64,000 nucleotides of DNA, taken from contig NC_016458.1 of NCBI RefSeq assembly GCF_000226115.1, forward strand, positions 3,251,001 through 3,315,000, given 5' to 3'. Below, one piece after another: positions 21,612 through 33,989 of the stretch. This DNA comes from Thermothielavioides terrestris NRRL 8126 (taxonomy: Eukaryota > Ascomycota > Sordariomycetes > Sordariales > Chaetomiaceae). The position numbers were made by a program, and so were the translations under genes. Below the pieces are notes generated by a model. The model was not told where the DNA came from. It saw only the letters and a program-made list of their open reading frames with translations, and made no database searches. Positions within the stretch are counted from its first letter, which is position 1. Each line of letters begins with the position of its first letter.

Positions 21612-23268
21612 TTGAGTGCGAACGGCGCCGGGCGTTGGGGAATAATGACTGCATCGTCGCATCTACTCTGTATGGAGTTATCGGTTTTCGATTACTGAGG
21701 AAAGGGCCCCCTTCAGCAGGTGCCTGTGTTGGCCAGTGCATTGACACACGCTGCGTCGAACTGGTCTAAGTTGGGATTCCTTCCGCCTTGCGCACGGAGT
21801 GGAACCGTCGGAGCCCTGCTTTACGCGATAACTCAGGTAACTACGGAGTAACCTATGTACCAGAGGAGCTGCTGCCCTCCGTAGTGTAAAGGAGAAAGGA
21901 TTCTTGTCAGGATTCGTATTCCAGCGATATCGTGGTCATCAGCTCTGCAAGATCTCCGACTGCCGTCGGTTTTTGGACCAGCGCGTCGGTTAACTAAGGT
22001 ACCTTACGTACACTACACTACCAATTGGTGTCCATTCCATCCCGCTGCCGGATGGTCATTCCTTCCGCTTCGTCGGGATGTCCTTTGGTCTCGCTTGCCA
22101 GCGAGAAGGCAGTTAGTAACTAGCCAATGGGAAGCCTGAGTTGGGGAGCAGGCTCGTGTCCAGCGATGCGATTGGACACTTTGTACAATATCCGTGCACG
22201 GCACACATCGGACTGGGCCTGATGAAGAGTTCCACAAACCCAGGTTGCTGGGCCTGTGAAGCTTCCGACTCTGCGGGCAGGTCGCGCGACAGAAGCAAAG
22301 TAACCATTTAGTTAGTTATTTTAGTTAATTGATTCAAGTGGCAGGAGAGCAGCACCGGGTTGTCTTTTCTTCAGCTGAGTTCATGGCCAGTCCCCTTCCT
22401 GAGCAGGGCCCGGGTTGCACGGACAGTTTGGAGGATGCCGCACTCCCCTGTGTTACCTCGTTTACACAATTCAGGTGCCTTACTGCGTACTCCATACCTA
22501 ACTACCTGGTAGTTACCCTACCTAATTAGGATCACTAAAATTCGCTAAGAGGAAGGCTGAATGCCCCGCTTCGCTGTGCACTTCCCAAGTTGCCTGACCT
22601 GGGCAGTCTCGGCCGAGGAGGGCGCTGACGATTTACGGGCAACCATTGCTCTCTCCCCTCCATTGTGTACACCATCGCCATGAAGCCACGGCCCGGCGCG
22701 ATAACATTAGTAAGCTTGGCAAACTGGGCACTCTCCAAGCTCCAGGGCTCATGGCCACGTGGTGCTCCGTACGCATGAAACTACACTATTGCGCAGGGTG
22801 AGAAGCCATGACTCCCTTGTTGAGGGCCTTCATTCGACGGCGCAGCAGCGCGCCCCGAGAGAGAGGCTCTATCCATGGATACTACCCCCCCATGTCACAA
22901 CTGCTCCACCCCCCACCACTGATCCTCAGTGGGTAGCATTGGATGTCCCTGGCTCTGGGGCTGGGCGAAATCTGGACCCGGTGGTGGGGGTTTGAGCCTT
23001 TAACGGTAACACTATCGCGCTTCGACCCTGCAGCAACGGCCGATTATCTGTGGGAGAAGCTGCTGGAGCTGAGGGTTGAGAGCTGAGAGCTGAGAGCTTT
23101 CGTCGCTGGCTTGACCTTTCCTGACTTTCACCTTCGACACGCTCTGCGCTCCGCGCTCACCGTTGACCATACCGAACCGTCGGGTGTGTGTCTGTGTGTC
23201 TGGGGCGGGCCCGGCATGTAGACGCCGTCAAGCAGTCCTCCGTTGCCTGTCCACCGGCGCACTTTCGC
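21612..23268. other. Intergenic region
   Basis: Contains GTAGTGTAAAGG (about 21882), TACACTACACTACC (about 22010), AT-rich GTTAGTTA repeats (about 22307-22333) and a triple GAGAGCT repeat (about 23077-23098). No gene is supported. The last 200 bp should contain the phosphate transporter promoter. Confidence 0.5.
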
Positions 23269-25703
23269 ATGGCGGCCGTCATGTATCCCGATCCCGAGAA
23301 GAAGCGGAACCGCGGCTACTTGGGATACGACAGCTCGGCCCTCCCGCCGCGCGACCGCCAGGCACGTCGCCGCCTTCTTCTGTCGTCTCTGTTCTTTCTG
23401 TTCTGTTATTAGTGCGCTATTTCCGCTCGACGGGAAGTTGCCGTGCTGACGGCGATTGCCATGCTAGGACCGCCAGCAACTGCGGTACGAGCTCGACCTC
23501 AACTCGTGGAACCTGAGGATCTGGGGCGTGGCCGCCTCGGGCTTCCTGACGGACTCGTGCGTTGCAACCCCGTCCCCACAGTCATGCCGCATGCCGCGTG
23601 CCCCGGACTGTCTGTTGACTGACTGGCACTCGCTCCCTCCCAGATACAACCTATTTGCCACCAATGTCATCCTCTCTACCGTTTCGTTCGTCTACTTCCC
23701 GTACGACAAATGGGTCGGCTTGGTCATCAACCTCTTCACCCTCCTCGGGTAAGTGCTGGTGCTGTCGAGACTTGCAGACCTGCCCTGCCCTTCCCTGGAC
23801 GTCCGCCCCGCTGACCGATAGCCTCCGAGCCCTCAGCTCCGTCCTCGGGCAGTTTCTCTTTGGCTACCTCGCCGACCGGTATGGGAGGACCCGTCTGTAC
23901 GGCATCGAGCTCGTGCTTGTCATCGTCTCCACCATCGGCGTGGCCACGACCAGCAGCGGCTATGGCGACCTCTCCTTTTTGGCCCTCTTTACCTGGGTAC
24001 GTGCTGCCAGCGACGGCCTCGGCTTCCTGTCTCTGACCGTGTCTTAGTGGCGTTTCGTGATGGGAGTGGGTGAGTAGAACCAGAACCAGCAGGCGGGCTT
24101 GCTCTCCATCTTTGGCAAGGTTCCCCCAATCCCTGACTCTTTTCCCTAGGAATCGGCGCCGAATATCCCTTGTCGGCCGTGATAACGTCGGAATGGGCCA
24201 GCACCTCCTCGAGGGCAACTATGCTGGCGTCCGTGTTCCTGATGCAGCCCGTCGGCCAGGCGCTCGCCCAGATCGTTGGCCTCTTGGTCCTGCTGGGCCA
24301 GGACCGTGCCCACGGTCTTCAGGAGAAGCAATGCGGGCTTGACTCGCTGTATGAGGAGGAGTGCAAACAGATCATCGATGGGACGTGGCGCATCGTCATA
24401 GGCTCTGGCGCCGTGCCCGCGTTGCTGGCTATCATCTTCCGGTTCTTCCTTTACGACTGCGGCCTTTACACGCTCGAGGTCAAGAAGCAGCCGGGGAACG
24501 CGTTCAGGGACACGCAGCGGGTGTATGGAGCACCCCCGACCACCAACGGCATAGCCCTGTCCCCCCACGGTGGCGCAAACCCATTTGAGATGGAACCGAT
24601 GCCCCAGCAGTTCTCCATGCAGGATCTGCACACATACTTCATCAAAGACAAGAACTGGTACTACCTCCTCGGTACCGCCATGACCTGGTTCTTTCTCGAC
24701 GTCTCTTTCTACGGCTTCAGTCTCGACAATCGAGGCACCCTCGCCGATCTGTGGGCCACGACGGGAAGGGCCGACCTCAATCCCAGCCTTCCGTGCTGGA
24801 ATTCCTCGCTTCCCAACGGCACGTCGCTTGTCCCGACGTGGAAAACCGACGGCCTGCCTACCTGGCAGACCGACGCCACCCAGCCCTGCAACACCATTTA
24901 CGACACGACCATCGCGCAGACCAAGCAGTATCTGCTCACAGTGTCGGTCGCGTCTATAGCGGGGAGCGCCTGCTTCATCTATTTTGCCAACCGGATCCCC
25001 CGCCGGCAATGGCTGACCTCGTCCTTTATCATCCTAACCCTCCTGTTCCTCGTGACCGGCGGCGTCTACTACGGCGTCTCCCACAAGGCCGGCGCCCCCG
25101 CGACCGTCGTGTGCGTGGCCATCTGCCATTTTGCCTTTAACTTTGGTGAGTCCGCTAGTTTCAGACCACTTCCAAAACCCCAAGACCTCACTGGATGGAA
25201 TATCTAATGACACGCGGCAACAACCACCACCAGGCGCCAACACCCTCACCTTCATCATCCCCGCCGAGATCTTCCCGACCTGCTATCGCTCGACCTGCCA
25301 CGGCATCTCCGCGGCGTCCGGCAAGCTGGGCAGCATCGTCGCCGTGCTCGTCGTCTACGGCATCAACTCGGGCTACAAGAGCTCGACCAGCCAGGGCCTC
25401 GTCTTCCTGCTCTTCGCCACCTTCATGGCCCTCGGCGCCCTCTACTCGTGGGCCTACCTCCCGGACGTGCAGCGCGTCGTGTACGACGGGCCCGGCGGCC
25501 GCCGCCGCCTCGAGACCAAGAACCTCGAGGAGCTCGGCGAGGGCCACATGCGCGCCCGCCTCGAGGGCCAGGTCATCACCATGCGGGACAAGTGGGACGA
25601 CCTGAAGGAGCGGATCCGGCGCAGGAGACGGTTGACTGGGGGCGGGGACCAGCCACCGGGGCCGGCCGAGGTGGATGGACAGGGTGTTGCGGGCGTTGCG
25701 TGA
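23269..25703 (+). CDS. Phosphate:H+ symporter, PHO84 family (MFS)
   Basis: Seven exons: 23269-23361, 23468-23556, 23644-23748, 23837-23996, 24048-24069, 24150-25145 and 25234-25703, totalling 644 residues. Exon 5 is only 22 nt. Intron 1 appears to be GC-AG (CAG/GCACGT). The others have ordinary GT donors. Conserved features are [14 protein letters not shown] in TM1, GYLADRYGR (MFS loop 2-3 motif), [17 protein letters not shown] in TM4, and [14 protein letters not shown] plus [14 protein letters not shown] near TM10-11. These are diagnostic of fungal high-affinity phosphate symporters that use the proton gradient at the plasma membrane. The loop between TM7 and TM8 is unusually long and carries potential N-glycosylation sites (NSS, NGT). 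The C-terminus is basic and cytosolic. Fungal homologues are often induced under phosphate starvation; no regulatory site was verified here. Exon 1 is the least certain part. Confidence 0.9.
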
Positions 25704-26616
25704 CGTTTTTTTTTTTTTTTTTTGGCTTATCGCGTGCGATCTAGCGAGACGTGCTTCCTGGGTGTTCTGCCGGTTGGGTAAATTTGGGTGGAAGGTTTTT
25801 CTTGGCTGGAATTGGTTCGTTTCCCGACTGGCCTACTTATGTCCCTGTTCGCTTCTGGTTTTTGTTTCCCCCCACCCAGTTGTATATATATGCCTTGTGT
25901 CTTGGTTTAATGGAATGTGCCAAATACGGCGTGCGCTGGGAATTTGGGCCGGTGTTGGCGGATAGGGAGGAGGCTCTATTGCGGCACCCATTTTTCTTGG
26001 TGACCGACTGGATATATTGGAACTACGGTTCACACTGGATGGACTCAAGAAAAGGCTTTTTTTGGCTTGTACTTGAGAATTCTCACACTACGACTTTCAT
26101 GTAGTCCGCTTCATACTACCGGATAGACTAAGTGTCGGTTTGCTGGCAAGAGGTGGCGGCTCCGCACTCAAAAAGGATCAAACGTTGGCATAGTCACACG
26201 AACGTCATGATCCCAGCTCACAACATTCTCTTTTTCTGTTTACTTCATTTTTTTCTTATTTTCATACGGTGAACCGGAGTGGGATTGCGCTGTCTACCAT
26301 CCATGCCGGAGACTCCTTGTCCAATTTAGAACTCTGGACGCCCCTGCCCCAATGAGCGTTTGATGTATCATGCCAACGCCTCAGCGCGTAGACCGAACAA
26401 CCCTCTCCTGTCTCTCGTTCCAAGAGAATCATCATAGCCAACCAGATAGCCAAGAAAAAAGCCAGGCAACCAACCAAACGCCGTCTCCGTAACCATAACC
26501 GACATGCCCAAATATTTAAAAGCTCGCGGCACGGTATCTTTGCTGAGTGCCCAAAAAGAAGAACCGCGCTTCTAACCCACGTCACAACATCAACGTACAC
26601 CCGCGAGACACCATCT
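25704..26616. other. Convergent intergenic spacer with T-run
   Basis: A run of about 18 T lies just after the transporter stop codon (25706-25724), followed by AT-richer sequence. It should hold the 3' UTRs of the transporter and the Zn2Cys6 gene. No coding frame is supported. Confidence 0.55.
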
Positions 26617-29600
26617 CTAAGTCCCTGTCTCCCAACCCATCTCCATGCCTTCCATTGGCCCCAGCGCCATGATCGAGCGCAACACCCCCTCCGCAACGGG
26701 CGTCATCCCCTGCTGCGCCGACATCGCAGCCCAGGCGTGATGTACCGGAAACTCGCCGGCTCCAGTACCGGCCGGCGTCTCAGCGGTAGACATGGCGAAC
26801 CGTTGATCGGGGGTGAGCCCCGTCGCCGAGACGCCGGTCGGGATCGCAAACGACGACGGGTCCCCGAAGAAGCCGTTCACGTTGCGCTCGACGTCGCTCG
26901 GCGTCGCGCCCGACATGCTGCTGAGGTTCTGGTGGGACGAGACCGGGCTCGCCTCGAACGACTTCCGCCCCGAGCCGCCGGCTAAGTGCCCGCCGCCTCC
27001 TGGCTGCAAGTTCTGACGTTGGGGTTCTGACGCCCCTGTCGTGCTCGAGTTCGGCGTCGGGCGGTTGGAGGTGCCGTCTGGTGACGTGCCCTGCAGCTCG
27101 TTGTTGCTGCCGGCGTCCATGTCGAGCGGAGGACCGTAGGGTGAATATGACGGCGGAATGAGACCATGGCCGTGGGAGTGCTGGTAATGGCCAGCGTGGC
27201 TGCGCTCGCGGGTCGGAAGGCTGGTCGGTTGTTCAGATGGTGAGAAGCCTTGAGCGCCCGGGTTGCGATCGACGTCTGTGATGTCGGGTCCGTTGGCGGG
27301 GTTGCCGTCGTCACCGGGAACTTTCAAGTAATGGCATTGATTGCTGTAGCCCATGACGCCATGGCCCTTTTGCTGGGAAAAGGCCCCCTGACGAGCATGT
27401 GCTGCGATGCCGGGAGGCAGATGCGAAGGGGAACCCGGCTAGTCAGGTCAGCAAGCTGGACGGGGTGCTCCATGGGGGCGGATGGGCATATACGACTCAC
27501 GCTATCGCTGCTGCGGGGGAAAGCACTTCTCAACTTAGGGATGCGCACGCCCAGCGCTTCGAGGTCTACGTCGAGCTGGACCAAAAACGATTCGGTAAGA
27601 GGATTCCGTCTCTTCAGTGCGTTCATGGCCGACAGCAGAAACCGCAGAGAATCGGCGGTCTGGCTGTCGTCTGGCCGGCTCTTTAGATACTGCACGAAGA
27701 CGCGAGCGGACACGTAGAGGCAGAAGGAGATGAAGGGATTCATCTAGAGATGACCGAGTCAGGCTTGTCACTCTGGAGAGCAGTTTGCCGGCCACACTTA
27801 CCGCAGAGAGGTCGAGATGCGAGACCATCCTCATGATGCTCGCAATCTCGTTTGCCGCTGTGATGCACCGGACCTTGCTCTCCGAGCTTACCGAAGCTGG
27901 TAGCCTGTTCTTGTCGGCTTTGAAGATGGCCGCTTGGTGCAGGCAGATGGTGGATGTGTGGATACACATGTTGGTGAACACCACGTTGGTGTTGGTCAGG
28001 CCATTGGGCAACTTCAGTTGGGATGGCAAGCAGAGGGATGTGTTCAAAAGGATGTTATCCATCTGCCGATGTCTTTTCCAAAACTCGCCGTTCAGGTCGT
28101 GGTCCCGGTCGTCGACATCCGGGCGATGCAGGTGCACGAGGTTTCGGCCGAAAAGGCAGGCCATGAGGACAACGCCGCCGAAGGGTGTGAGCTTTCCTGC
28201 GCCTGCAGGGCTCATGGCGTCGGAGAGAGTCGTGGTCTGGTCCGGGCGGCTGAATTCGAAGGCCTCATCGGAGGCAGGGAGATTCGTCAGGATATCCTTT
28301 TCATCGATCGTCATAGGCCAGCCCGTGCCGATGCTGGCAAAGCGGTCCAGACAGAATGCCATCCAGAACGTCCTCCGCCTCTCTTCTCTCTCGGTCCAAT
28401 CTCTAGGGGGCGGGAGACATTGCTTGACGTCTAGTCCTGCTCCGTCGAGACGGTGGAGGCCAATCCTATGAGGTGTGAGTAAGTAAGGGGGAAAAAATAA
28501 CTTCACTGCTAATTCCAGAAAGAAAGAACTTACATCTGGGCTAATCGCACCCCTGAGCCGGTGCTCATCCACGCTCGCGGGAAGTACATCCACTTGAACT
28601 CGTACGAGGCCAGGAGGATGTGAGTCTGAACGTGGGCCGTGGAGATGATGTGCTCTCCGTAGCCCTTGATGTAGTCCAACTCGACATACTTCCTCGCGCG
28701 CGCGTAGAACAAGTCCTTCAGCGTCTGAAACTTATCTGTGACGGAACAGGCCAGCGTCCACATGGCGTAGCGCAGGCAAACAGGTGGCCGCTGGGCCGGA
28801 GCGCTAACGAAGACCGTTAATACGAGTGCCGGGATGAGGTGAGGGTCAGTCAGGTCAGGGTCCGTACAGGTTCATGGCGGCTAGATAACGGTATTTGTGG
28901 ATCATGGGCAGTGAAGGGTGAATTTTCTCGAAATAGATCTGATGCCTGCGCCGGATTATGCGATCAGCCTGCGTCCTGCAACTCCGTTTTCGCATGCGCC
29001 TGTCCCCGCCAGGGCTGACTTACAGCTCATCGATCGTCTCCTGGGGCGGCAAAGGCTCCTCCAAGCCCAGGCCGACCATCTCCCAGGTGAAGCTGTTATC
29101 GACCCCGCCCATGCCCATGCCCATGCCACTGTTGAAGTTGAAGTCTTCGAGCGGCGCGTGGGGAGAGTCGGCATTGAAGCGCCATCGATCCATGTCGCGG
29201 CTGCTCGCGATGCCAATAGACGGGTCTGTGACGTTGAAGTTGGCCGTGGCAGCGGCGCGCTGGTTCAGGGGCTGCTTTGCGTTCGCATCGACGGGCATGG
29301 GCACAGGCAGGCCATTGGCTCCGTCCGAACTTGACGACGAGATCTCCTGGCTTTTCAGCAGCGTCTCGACTTGCTCTGCGGCGGGAGCCAGTTAGCAAGT
29401 TCCCGACGGTGACGGGCACGGGCACGGGCACGGGCACGGGGGCAGCGCACTCAGCCGCTCTTCCAGCGCCTTCACATAGCCCCTCTTGGGCCCGCTCTTC
29501 CTCCTGACCTCGTCGTAGGCGCACGTGTGGCCGAGACGGGAGCAGGTGCTGCAGCTTGGCTTGATGCCGTCGCACTTCAATTTGCGCTTCCTGCAAATCA

Positions 29601-29745
29601 TGCAAGCCAGCCGTTTTGGCTTGGGCACGCTCGAATTGCCTGCCACGGGGGGTTCGGCGGTGACGTGGTCCTCGTCGACGAGCCTATCGGCGCTCGGATC
29701 CGACACCATTATGGTATCGGGCGGTGTCTCGGACGACGTTGACAT
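26617..29745 (-). CDS. Zn2Cys6 fungal transcription factor with MHR domain
   Basis: Seven exons: 29745-29451, 29375-29024, 28945-28868, 28803-28534, 28465-27802, 27743-27501 and 27372-26617. They sum to 2658 nt, 885 residues, and every junction keeps phase. The binuclear cluster has Cys48, 51, 58, 65, 68 and 75 (CMICRKRKLKC...), then a basic linker SGPKRGYVKALEERL that runs across intron 1 into a coiled-coil dimerisation segment (LKQVETLLKS). The fungal_trans/MHR domain begins near IYFEKIHPSLPMIHK, with RLAQMIGLHRLDG, ERRRTFWMAFCLDRF and GWPMTIDEKD, and continues through NPFISFCLYVSARVFVQYLKS. The C-terminal 250 residues are Pro/Ser/Gly-rich and probably the activation region. It is nuclear, and the target genes are unknown. 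The closest class by sequence feel is the xylanase-regulator-like group, but I would not assign a name. Confidence 0.88.
29408..29442. repeat. GGGCAC hexanucleotide repeat inside intron 1 of the Zn2Cys6 gene
   Basis: Four to five GGGCAC units lie entirely within the 75-nt intron 29376-29450, between donor GTGCGC and acceptor GCAG. Length change here would alter the size of a very short intron. Confidence 0.8.
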
Positions 29746-31878
29746 GATGAATTGCGGTGTGCAGCTCCCTATCAAGCAGGCTGCGCGTCGGCCGACTGCA
29801 ACGAGCTCGGGAGTCGGGGGATGTGTGTTCGCTCGGCGGTCGCAGCGGTTGGTTGCGCGTCCTCTGCCTGCAGCAACCAGGCGTGAAATCGGCTCGGCAA
29901 AAAAGTTCGTCGTGCACTGCGCTGTCCTGTCCGATCGACCTAGTTGTCCCTCTCGCAAAGCTGGAACATCCTCGAGATGCCGCTAGGAACGAAAGGGACC
30001 CGAGTTCTTCAGCCCGTCAGAGTAAGACCGCGCGTTGGCTACGCCAATTAGCGATACACCAACCCGCGCGCTCTCTTGGTTACCCCGTGGTAGCGGGTCC
30101 TGGGCGCAAATGGTGCGATGTTCCGCTGCAGGTTGTACGCAACAGCAGCCGTGTTCCGATGAGACGGGCGTGCAGGTTGGTCGCAGAGGTTGGGGAGGGC
30201 TTCGCGGTATAACAGCATGAATTGCTTGGGGCTGCCCTACGAGGCTTTGAGACAGGCAGGGCGAAGTGGGTGGGGGTGATTAATGACCTCAGTGGAGGAG
30301 GGCGTCCGCGTCTTGGGCCACTGTAGTGCTTGAAAAGTCCCCGAGACAAACTGGGCAGTGAGTGGCTCGGGGGATGGAGAACTGGGCGCCCCTGCGTACT
30401 GTGTATGTACCGAATCAACTACACTTACCGCTATCGGGATGTTGAGCAGGGGTTAACGTTAACTCGGTTTCCTCTGTGCACGAAATACTACTCCCTGAGG
30501 TAACTGCGGTAGTGTAAACGTTCTGTTCGGAGGAGGGCGTGGTGCTCATTGTGAACTTCCATGGCCTCGAGCACTTCAGGGTCCCTCTTCTAGCAATACC
30601 TGGTACCTTACCTAGGTAAGTCAGGCAGCGAAGTGCGCCATTCGAGCATTGGGATGATAAGTCAAGGCATGTCCTACCAGAAAGCCAAACGCTTCGAAAA
30701 GCGCGTCAACCGCAGCGGTGAACGAACCTGGGATCTCTGACTTTCTCTGATTTGATGTGGGGTCCAGCCAGGCTACCAAAGAGACACGCACGTCCGCTGC
30801 TATCCGTTTGGGTTGCAGCAGGGGAGGTACGGTGAAGTTACACGACTCCGTACACGCTCCAACACGCAGGTTGTGTAATGTATGTCTTGCTGCTGTACCT
30901 GGTCCGATTCCAACTGCACGGCAATTGGTTCAGATTCGATGCTAGCGTGCATTATTAATAGCACAGCCCACCCCGGTTCCACCCCTTTCCACGCATGTTA
31001 CATACAAAGTAGATTGGATGGACGATCGACGGGGCTGCGGTCCGAAAGTGGTGAAGTCGGTTACATATACGAAATACGGTAAGGTAAGCCCTTGAACCTC
31101 AAAGCTGAATATCTCGCTGTGAATCCGGGATTGGGATGGAGTGAGCGAGGTTGTCAGGAGGAGTTGACAAAATCTGAGTTTCATGTCTCTTCTGTTCTCT
31201 TCTCGTCTTCTCTAAACCTTTTCCCAAATACATTCTGAGATCTACCGTCTCTGAATGCAGCGACCAGCTCTCTCGTTTCTTACGCCGTCGCGCCCACCGT
31301 GACCCTTGCTCCACCACACTCAAGCGGAGAAGCTTAAGTACCAACCCGCCGTCGACGCCTCTCACTTGACCAGACAAGCTCTGAGATTGTGTACCCTACA
31401 CTACATGTCCATACATAGTGTACTGCGTATTCCCACGTGGCTTAATGCGGGAAGAGCCGCGTAGCCACATCTTTTGACCCATCTTTGGCGGCTTCCGTGC
31501 AGCTTCGTTGGCAGCGATGTGCATGGCGCGGAGTGAAGTTGCCCCGTGCTGATAGCTATCGCCAGGGCCACGCCGCGCCAAAGCTCAGTGGGCGACGTTG
31601 TATCCCCTGTCGTCTGGACAAGTGGTGTTCACGGCTGGTCAGATGTTGCAAGCAACCAAGTTTGCCTGTGGTGTGACGGTCGGTCTCTTCTCCGGGAGGC
31701 CTCTTAACCCGCCGTGTGAACAACGAACACGAGTTCATAATGGATGGCAGATTGCCAGCCCAAACATCCCCCATATCGGCCTTGTGCTGAGTAGCTGCGC
31801 CTTTGCGCTACACATGCGAACTTGTATTCCTTCGACGGCGAGCTGACACTTACGGGCCTCTGGGATGTGGCAGCTAGC
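29746..31878. other. Intergenic region between the Zn2Cys6 gene and THOC3
   Basis: Upstream region of the Zn2Cys6 gene and downstream region of THOC3. It contains GTAGTGTAAACG (about 30508), CCTTACCTAGGTAAG (about 30605) and ACCCTACACTACATG (about 31391). No gene is supported. Confidence 0.5.
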
Positions 31879-33223
31879 TCACTTCCTGTCTGCATCGACG
31901 ATGCGGAGCACGCCTAGATCGCTGTAAGCGAGACAGTATCTGGTGGGAGCCCATGCGACCGCCTCGCAGGGCCCGGCTGTCTTAAACGTGTGAACATGCT
32001 CGCCAGTTTCGGTATGGGTTACCTCCAAGCCGGAGCCTAATAATAATCAGGGAAGTGAGCACTTTGCGCTTGTTGCAGGTCCCGGACCGAGGTCGCCTTA
32101 CCTTCCTCGCAAGCCCCCACCAGATAGCTTCCGTCAAAGGTGAAACCTAAAATTAGATCAGCATTAAGCTTATTGCTCCAGCACGGGACAGCGCCGCACT
32201 TATGCTCTTCACTGGCCCAACCATGCGGGAGACGGTTCGCTGGCAGATCCAGTCCTTGGTGTCGAACAGGGCGATGATCGAATCGGCACCTCCGGTGGCG
32301 AGGTACCTCCCCGTGGGCGAGAGCTCCACCGTCAGGCAAGACGCGGTATGCCCTTTGAGCATGAACTCGGTGGACTCGCCCGGCTTAACCGCGTGATTGA
32401 CGTGAAGGACCGGTTCCAGCTCGGGATACGACAGAATCCGTATCTTGCCCTCGCTGGTCGGGAGGAAGATTTTGTCTCCGCTCCAGCAGAAGGCCATCTG
32501 GTTGGCGTCAACCGAGAGCTGGTGGGACGACATCACTGAAGACTTAGTCGGCGATATTTGGAAGAGCTCGCCACGCTTCGAAGCCAGCCAGGTCAGCGCG
32601 GCTTCCAGGCCCAGGGCTGGGACGGCTCAAACACAACTCACCCTATTTCCCACGAGCAGGGAGGAGCCGTCAGGGGCCCATGCAAGGGTGTGAGCGCTGC
32701 CGAGGCCCTTTACCTCGTTTACACAGGCTTTTGTCCTCACGTCCCAGAGCTTGGCGACGCCGTCATTGCTGATGCTGCACAGCTCCGCATCCTTGACCGG
32801 ATTGAATGCTATCTTTTCGATTCCCGCCGCATGACCCTTGAGTTCCGTCGAAAAGCGGACGTTGGGTTTCTCGGGATTCCCTATGGAAGGACATGAGTGA
32901 AGGGGCCCCTAAGCAGTGAGACAGACACAGCGGCGCAGGCCGGACGGACTTACAAACACGGAGCGTCTTGTCGGAAGCCCCCGTCGCGACAAGGCTACCC
33001 AGTGGATTCCACGCGATAGAGCGCAGACTACTCAAGCCCAAGCGTTTGTCAGCACGGACGACGCTGTCTCCCACGGCGAGGCTGCACAGTCGCACCTGTG
33101 GTGAGATGCTACCCCGCGACCAGTCGTTGACTCGTTGTACGGCTGGGCCTTGAGAGGTGCAAAGTAGACAGAGAATTTCTCCTTGGGAATGCGACTATAT
33201 CTGGGCCGCATTGACGGCGCCAT
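31879..33223 (-). CDS. THOC3: THO complex subunit 3 (THOC3/TEX1), WD40 protein
   Basis: Six exons: 33223-33141, 33081-32954, 32880-32642, 32575-32200, 32146-32102 and 32036-31879. They total 1029 nt, 342 residues, near the size of animal THOC3. WD40 repeats are clear: SIAWNPLGSLVATGASDKTL followed across intron 2 by RVWNPEKPN, then KIAFNPVKDAELCSISNDG...LWDV, LAWAPDGSSLLVG, VELSPTGRYLATGGADSI...LFDT, SFTFDGSYLVGACEEG and VAWAPTRYCLAYSD. Internal junctions at introns 2-5 restore repeats exactly. Intron 1 (33082-33140, GTACAA...GTGCAG) is less sure: a GTCAAC donor a few bases later also keeps frame. By family knowledge the THO/TREX complex couples transcription to mRNA export in the nucleus. 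Confidence 0.88.
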
Positions 33224-33989
33224 CGTGACGGAGCAGGTAAAGACGCGCAGCCAAATCTGGATTAACACGGGGTGACTCGACAGGTCAAACAAGCGGCGTG
33301 TGCAGCGCCGGCCCAAAGACAGCCGCAAGGAGAGCTTGCTTGGTCGATCAGAACAGCAGCAAGCTACCTGCGTGAAGAGACCGGGCGCGAATCCGGCTGG
33401 GATAGAATGCTCAACTCAGGATCCTGCCTGGCAACTAAGCTAGGTAGGTAGCCAAAGATCGAGAAAAACGTCTTCCGAGCAAGATGAGCAAGTTGATTCA
33501 GGATGCCCGGGAGCTGTTCAAGGCAGGGATGTTCTTAAGGGGGAAGCTGCTTCCAGGTTGATAACTTCACGCACACTGTAAGAACCAGTCCAGTGACGGC
33601 ATCTGCCGCCACTCCGAAACGAATACGGAATGCTGTGTAACAATTGCGTATTGTACGCGGTAATGTACCTAACGATACTAACGATACCAGCTAGGATGCT
33701 TGTGGAGTCTCCGATTACACAGTACACAGTAGTAGATCCACGTAACTAACACGGACCCGACCCGAATCCGCCAACCTTCATTGTGTTCAGTCCCACACCC
33801 GACATCGCGCCCTGCGTCGTCAGTGTTCGATGTGGATGCAAACGACGATCGCATAGAGAGAGCGCTTCGGAGATCGCTTTGTCGAACATGAATTGACGCA
33901 CAAAACTGAAGAATCCCAGCTGGCCGAATGCGCGCATGAGGTCGCCGTGTGCGTGCTAGGCACCGGCTGCAGAGGAGCCTGGAGGAGCC
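33224..33989. promoter_or_regulatory. Divergent spacer between THOC3 and RIC1
   Basis: The two genes are head to head, with 766 bp between start codons, so both promoters lie here. It includes CTAGGTAGGTAG at about 33440. No further gene is seen. Confidence 0.5.

Noticed and set aside
24146..25009. 287-residue minus-strand frame opposite the phosphate transporter
   Set aside because: Antisense shadow of a clear MFS transporter exon.
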